Position numbers and translations under genes: made by a program. A DNA stretch of 18,609 nt. Origin: an uncultured Methanobrevibacter sp. (GTDB lineage Archaea; Methanobacteriota; Methanobacteria; Methanobacteriales; Methanobacteriaceae). The notes under the pieces are model-generated. The model was not told the DNA's origin. It saw only the letters and a list, made by a program, of their open reading frames with translations, and did not search any database. Of this stretch, positions 15,216-18,609 are shown in pieces; position 1 is the stretch's first letter; every line of letters begins with the position of its first letter. The stretch lies in the NCBI GenBank assembly GCA_900319985.1, contig ONQL01000030.1:20113-38721 (forward strand), written 5' to 3'.

Positions 15216-15727
15216 ATGAGTTTCGAAGAAAAAAAAAAGATGAATTAAATATTAAAAGAGAAGAAAAAATATTAGAAGTTAATGAGAAAAAAGCCAATGC
15301 TAAAATAAAATTTGAAGAAAAAGTATTAGAAAAGAAAAAAGCTAGAAATCAGCAAAAAATAGAATCACATCTGGCTTTAGCAGATGCAAGAATCGAAGAT
15401 GCCGTGGATGATGCAGACATATCCATTACTATTTTGTCAAATGATGTTCAAGTAGCAATCGAAAACAATGGAGAAGATGCTGACTTAATTCTATTTAAAG
15501 CTGACAACATTTTAGAAGAAATATTGTTAAGAACACAATTAAGAATTCAAATAGCTAAAAATGAATTGATTGCAAACCTTCAAGAAGACCTTGACGACAC
15601 CATAGAAACAATAAATATTGAAGAAAGCATTTCTGAGCTTAAAGATAAAACAGCTACTACAATAACCGCTTTAGAAGGAAAAATTGCAACTGAAAAAGAA
15701 GAATTCAATAAAAAATATGGTGAATAA
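15216..15727 (+). CDS. Coiled-coil protein interrupted at an A10 slippery run
   Basis: A good SD (GGTGAG, 15207-15212) precedes ATG 15216, but that frame ends after ten codons (MSFEEKKKMN, TAA at 15246). The long frame is in the -1 register: it is open from 15212, has no ATG until 15404, and from GAT 15239 reads DELNIKREEKILEVNEKKA and on to TAA 15725. The two join exactly at a run of ten A (15229-15238) ending in A AAA AAG, read in the zero frame as AAA AAG before ATG. A -1 slip there gives a 170-residue protein, almost wholly charged alpha-helix: a Lys/Glu-rich coiled coil to about 70, an Asp-rich middle, and further heptads to the C-terminus. It has no signal peptide and no family I recognise. 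It may be a programmed frameshift, polymerase slippage, phase variation, a fresh mutation, or a sequencing error in the run. Confidence 0.65.
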
Positions 15728-15750
15728 TCAATTTCACCATTTATTTTTTC
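15717..15750 (+). terminator. Terminator overlapping the coiled-coil stop codon
   Basis: ATGGTGAA (15717-15724) pairs with TTCACCAT (15733-15740) over an 8-base loop that contains the TAA stop, followed by TTATTTTTTC. Confidence 0.65.
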
Positions 15751-15817
15751 ATTTTAAATATTCACAGGAAGAATGCATTACCAACCATATTGACCCTGAA
15801 TTAAACTGTTGGCGCAA

Positions 15818-15859
15818 CAGTATTGAAATTATCTACTAAAAATTGAAATCTTGTTTCAT
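15818..15859. repeat. Diverged repeat, copy B
   Basis: This is the partner of 14356-14396. On the minus strand an ATG at 15863 opens a 20-codon peptide, MNETRFQFLVDNFNTVAPTV, that parallels RFLLDNFYTAM of copy A. It is followed by a stop, so it is a shorter scrap of the same unknown gene. It lies in the gap 15751-15950, which otherwise holds nothing recognisable. Confidence 0.55.
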
Positions 15860-15950
15860 TCATGGGTGTCTGCCAGAATTGATTTTTGATTTTTAGTCAA
15901 AAAAATTTTAGTCTAATTTTTATTATTCTTACTATCAAAAAATCCAATAA

Positions 15951-16227
15951 AAAGAAAAGAAGAGACTCACTTCCAGTAGATTCAATGTAAAACAACTTAT
16001 TTATGCTTGAATACCATATTGACCAAACATCCAGTATTACAGATATTGTACGATACCACGACATGTAAATGTTTGCAAGAGATTCGACCTTCTGAAAGAT
16101 CAATTCAACGATACCCCAGAGAATGCAGCCATTATTTCTAAGTATTATTAAAAATGACCTTAAAAAAAAGGCCTTTGATGAATTCACTAAATTAAATCAC
16201 GTTGCTATCGATGAAATATTCTTTTAA
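15951..16227 (+). mobile_element. Shattered transposase remnant
   Basis: Four successive plus-strand frames join into one transposase-like sequence: RLTSSRFNVKQLIYA (to 16007), EYHIDQTSSITDIVRYHDM (16009-16065), EIRPSERSIQRYPRECSHYF (16079-16138), and LKKKAFDEFTKLNHVAIDEIFF (to 16224). The RPSERSIQRY helix-turn-helix and the HVAID element, likely the first catalytic Asp of a DDE domain, resemble transposases I associate with Methanobrevibacter, perhaps of the ISM1 type. At least three frameshifts and the absence of the C-terminal half show it is long dead. No terminal inverted repeats are evident. A 96-codon frame on the opposite strand (15897-16187) is only its antisense shadow. Confidence 0.6.
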
Positions 16228-16372
16228 AATAGTTATAACTGTTGCGGTTTTGTCTTTAAAACAGATGCTTTCTTCAATTACTTACTTTAATAGTATCATC
16301 AATGTCTAATTAATACTTTTAAAATTGAAAAGATTTAGAATTTGAAATTTAATTAAAAATCTGAAAATACAC

Positions 16373-16383
16373 TTATTTATACC
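16373..16383 (+). promoter_or_regulatory. TATA box of the ATP-grasp gene
   Basis: TTATTTATACC is centred about 27 bases before ATG 16405. AAGGAA at 16395-16400 could act as an SD only if transcription starts upstream of it, so the gene is either leaderless from this TATA box or SD-led from another promoter further upstream. Confidence 0.45.
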
Positions 16384-16404
16384 ATAAATAAAAAAAGGAA
16401 TATT

Positions 16405-18102
16405 ATGAGAAACATTATAGTTGTTGAGTGCATATCAACTGGGAAAAATTTTATAGGTGACATAATCAACAGAGGCTATAATCCTGTTGTGTTGGCTTTA
16501 AAAGATTCAGATACCGAAGACGGGAAAAAATTTGGAAAACATGTGAAAGAAGAATATGAGTTGATTCCCTATGAATTTGACATGATTTATGAAAAGGACA
16601 CTTTTGAGGAAACTCTTGAAGAAGTGCGGAAGTTCAATCCTCTTTTGATTGTTCCGGGTAATGAACGGGGAGTTGTTTTAGCAGCAAAACTGACACATGA
16701 ATTAGGCCTTTTGGGCAATTCAATCGAAAACCTTGATGCAATGACATTGAAAAATGAAATGCACAACAGATTGGCTGAAAGAGGGCTTCGTTCAATAAAA
16801 GGAAAAGTTGTTCATAGTTTAGATGAAGCATTGGAATTTTATGACAGCGAAAACCTAAAAGAAGTTGTTATAAAACCTACATACAGTGCAGGTTCAGCAA
16901 GTGTGCGAATTTGTGAAAATAGAAATGAAATGATTAATTCAATCAACCACTTATTTGACAATGTCAATTATTACGGGGACGAAATATCTGAACTTTTAAT
17001 TCAAGAGAGAATAAACGGTACAGAATACATTGTAAATACTGTAAGTCATAAAGGTATTCCTCGTGTCACTTTGGTCTGGAAATACAACAAAGTCAAAACA
17101 TCAGAAGGAGCCATTGTCTATGATTCCTGTGAAACTGTAAATGAATTGAGTCTTGGTGAAGCCGAAATGGTGGAATATGCTTATAAAGTTGCCGATGCAT
17201 TGGAAATTCAATACGGCCCTGTTCATGGAGAATATATGATTGATGAAAAAGGCCCTGTTTTAATTGAAGTCAATTGCCGCCCCTGTGGAGGAGGCATGTC
17301 TGCAGAGTTCCTAGACAGAATTTCTGGCCAGCACGAAACAGATAGCATTCTTGATTCCTACTTAAAACCAAAATGTTTCTATGATCAAATGTATAAGAGA
17401 TACAAATTATATGCTCACGGTACCTTGAAATTCTTCATCACTCCGAAAAACATGAATGTTCGCTCATCCCCAATAGTTAACATTGAAAAAAAATTAAAGG
17501 CGTTCCATGAAAGTAGCCTGATAAATGCAACTTATCCGGACATGTTTTTCCATAAAACTGAAGATTTAAATACAGCTGCAGGATATGTCTTCTTGGTTAA
17601 TGAAAATAAAGACAAAGTGAATCATGATTTAAACTTCTTAAGGGATGTTGAGAGAAATGCATTTTCATTAATTCTAAGTGATGATGCTAAATATCCCGAA
17701 TTAAAAGATGATGAAACTTATTTAAATGAAATCATTCCTATGATTAAAAAAATTGAAAAACATGGTACAGGACTTTTTGTTACTGACCAATTTGCTGATG
17801 ATGTTGACACATACCAGATTAGCCAGGAAAAAATCAAGGATTTAAAAGGTAACTTTGATTTTATAGTCATAAATCTCAACAAGAGCATTATAGATAAAAA
17901 TGAAGCTGAAAAGGTAAAAATTATCTTGGAAGCATTCCTAAAGGTTAAAAGCGGAGGATTCATTTTTGTTCCGAAAAATACATATCAGTTAATGTCAAGC
18001 GGACGGAAAGGTATCGAAGCACTTATAAAAGTTTTAGATTATAATATAGAACTTCCCCCTTATCACATTAGTGATATGATAATCGCCTCAAAAGGCAGAT
18101 GA
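16405..18102 (+). CDS. ATP-grasp enzyme with extra C-terminal domain
   Basis: A 565-residue protein. Residues 1-110 form a Rossmann-like preATP-grasp domain (LLIVPGNERGVVLAAKL). About 111-340 form the ATP-grasp fold: VVIKPTYSAGS with Lys157 for ATP phosphates, a flexible glycine loop, GTEYIVNTV with Glu207, and HGEY...VLIEVNCRP with Glu276, Glu288 and Asn290 for metal binding. This is the carboxylate-amine ligase type seen in dipeptide and peptide-natural-product synthesis, joining an acyl phosphate to an amine. After a linking region comes a distinct C-terminal part (about 425-565) with GNFDFIVINL, LKVKSGGFIFVPKNTYQ and ELPPYHISDMIIASKGR. It resembles the second half of a Rossmann methyltransferase but lacks an obvious glycine-rich cofactor loop. 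A MATE exporter gene follows after 32 bases, pointing to export of the product. Substrates are unknown. Confidence 0.82.
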   Translation: MRNIIVVECISTGKNFIGDIINRGYNPVVLALKDSDTEDGKKFGKHVKEEYELIPYEFDMIYEKDTFEETLEEVRKFNPLLIVPGNERGVVLAAKLTHELGLLGNSIENLDAMTLKNEMHNRLAERGLRSIKGKVVHSLDEALEFYDSENLKEVVIKPTYSAGSASVRICENRNEMINSINHLFDNVNYYGDEISELLIQERINGTEYIVNTVSHKGIPRVTLVWKYNKVKTSEGAIVYDSCETVNELSLGEAEMVEYAYKVADALEIQYGPVHGEYMIDEKGPVLIEVNCRPCGGGMSAEFLDRISGQHETDSILDSYLKPKCFYDQMYKRYKLYAHGTLKFFITPKNMNVRSSPIVNIEKKLKAFHESSLINATYPDMFFHKTEDLNTAAGYVFLVNENKDKVNHDLNFLRDVERNAFSLILSDDAKYPELKDDETYLNEIIPMIKKIEKHGTGLFVTDQFADDVDTYQISQEKIKDLKGNFDFIVINLNKSIIDKNEAEKVKIILEAFLKVKSGGFIFVPKNTYQLMSSGRKGIEALIKVLDYNIELPPYHISDMIIASKGR

Positions 18103-18134
18103 TTTCTCTTAAAAAAAAATGAATAGTGACTAAA

Positions 18135-18609
18135 ATGCCATATGAAAGAAGATATAACCTGCTGAATTCAAAGTTTAAAGAATTGTTCTTTCCAACACTG
18201 CTTGCTGCAATAGCCGGCAATTTTGCAATTCTGGCTGATGCATTTATAATCAGTGCCTTTTTAGGTCCGATGAACCTGTCAGTAATTCAAAGTATGGAAC
18301 CGTTAGTGCAATTTATCAATATGGTTTACTGGCTGATTGGATTTGGAGGCACCATACTTGCCACCAGTGAAAAAGCAAATTTCAATGATAAAACGGCCAA
18401 TTATATATTTACCCTTTCCCTTATTAGCATAATAGCAATCTCAGTATTGATCATGGTATTGGGTCTGGTGTTTCCGGATGCTTTCCTTCAGATATTATGC
18501 AATTCCAGTCAGTTAAAGCCGCTGGTCTTTGAATATTTTAAATATTATCTTCTGGCAATACCATTCATCTGCTTTTTCATTGTTTTAGCCTACTTTGCTA
18601 AAATCGATG
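18135..18609 (+). CDS. MATE family efflux protein, N-terminal part, cut by window edge
   Basis: The frame is open from ATG 18135 to the right edge (158 codons plus one base). It begins MPYERRYNLLNSKFKELFFP, the short amphipathic N-terminus typical of MATE carriers. TM1 with ADAFIISAFLGPMNLSVIQ follows, then a second helix with GGTILATSEKAN, the usual MATE layout of about 12 helices in the full protein. MATE proteins expel organic cations, drugs or metabolites using sodium or proton gradients. No strong SD is seen. The short distance from the ATP-grasp gene suggests one transcript and a shared pathway. The true C-terminus lies outside the window. Confidence 0.8.
   Translation, partial: MPYERRYNLLNSKFKELFFPTLLAAIAGNFAILADAFIISAFLGPMNLSVIQSMEPLVQFINMVYWLIGFGGTILATSEKANFNDKTANYIFTLSLISIIAISVLIMVLGLVFPDAFLQILCNSSQLKPLVFEYFKYYLLAIPFICFFIVLAYFAKID

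Noticed and set aside
15897..16187. A 96-codon minus-strand frame
   Set aside because: It is antisense to the transposase remnant, has no SD, and its hydrophobic look comes from reading Lys/Asp-rich codons backwards.
1..18609. CRISPR arrays, tRNA or rRNA genes
   Set aside because: No regularly spaced repeats and no tRNA or rRNA-like conserved segments were seen on either strand.

Overview
The window looks like a chromosomal piece of a gut or rumen methanogenic archaeon of the Methanobrevibacter type (Methanobacteriales). The basis is strong AT richness, TATA boxes placed about 25 bases before start codons with no leader, SD motifs of the GGTGA / GGAGGTGA type at other genes, oligo-T terminators, a remnant of the archaeal family DUF2115, and a remnant of an NRPS terminal reductase domain like those of Methanobrevibacter. 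This is inference from content; no rRNA or other marker gene is present. I see no tRNA, rRNA, CRISPR array or intact insertion sequence.

Layout. 1-694: a decayed NRPS-type thioester reductase fragment (minus) and a gene-poor stretch. 695-3890: two tandem paralogous DUF2142 multi-spanning membrane proteins (plus) closed by a hairpin terminator. 3985-5815: two broken transporters (plus), the C-terminal remnant of an SNF-family Na+ symporter and a CstA-type carrier disabled by a nonsense codon and a C-run frameshift. 5862-7223: a DHA2-type MFS carrier (minus). 7302-9309: a minus-strand operon of an HxlR-type regulator, a secreted Ig-repeat protein ending in a cyclophilin-like domain, and a small lipoprotein-like protein carrying the same domain. 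9464-10921: an intact SNF-family symporter (plus), convergent with a DUF308/HdeD membrane protein (11038-11556, minus) across a shared terminator. 11693-12013: a frameshifted DUF2115 remnant. 12154-14993: a MarR regulator, a gene remnant, and a protein made of two fused ABC-exporter membrane domains with no ATPase domain (all minus). 15216-15727: a coiled-coil protein whose frame is interrupted at an A10 run that contains the slippery heptamer A AAA AAG. 15951-16227: a shattered transposase. 16405-18609: an ATP-grasp enzyme with an extra C-terminal domain, followed by the start of a MATE exporter that runs off the right edge.

How it fits together. The intact genes are mostly envelope functions: transporters, surface or secreted proteins, and their local regulators. 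Two small modules look coherent. One is HxlR plus two secreted cyclophilin-fold proteins. The other is an ATP-grasp ligase plus a MATE exporter, which suggests making and exporting a small peptide-like product. Between them lies an unusual density of decayed genes: reductase domain, SNF symporter, CstA, DUF2115, an unrecognised gene and a transposase. This marks the window as accessory and fast-eroding. The points most worth a second look are the ATPase-less double ABC membrane protein, the possible -1 frameshift in the coiled-coil gene, and the two secreted cyclophilin-like paralogues.
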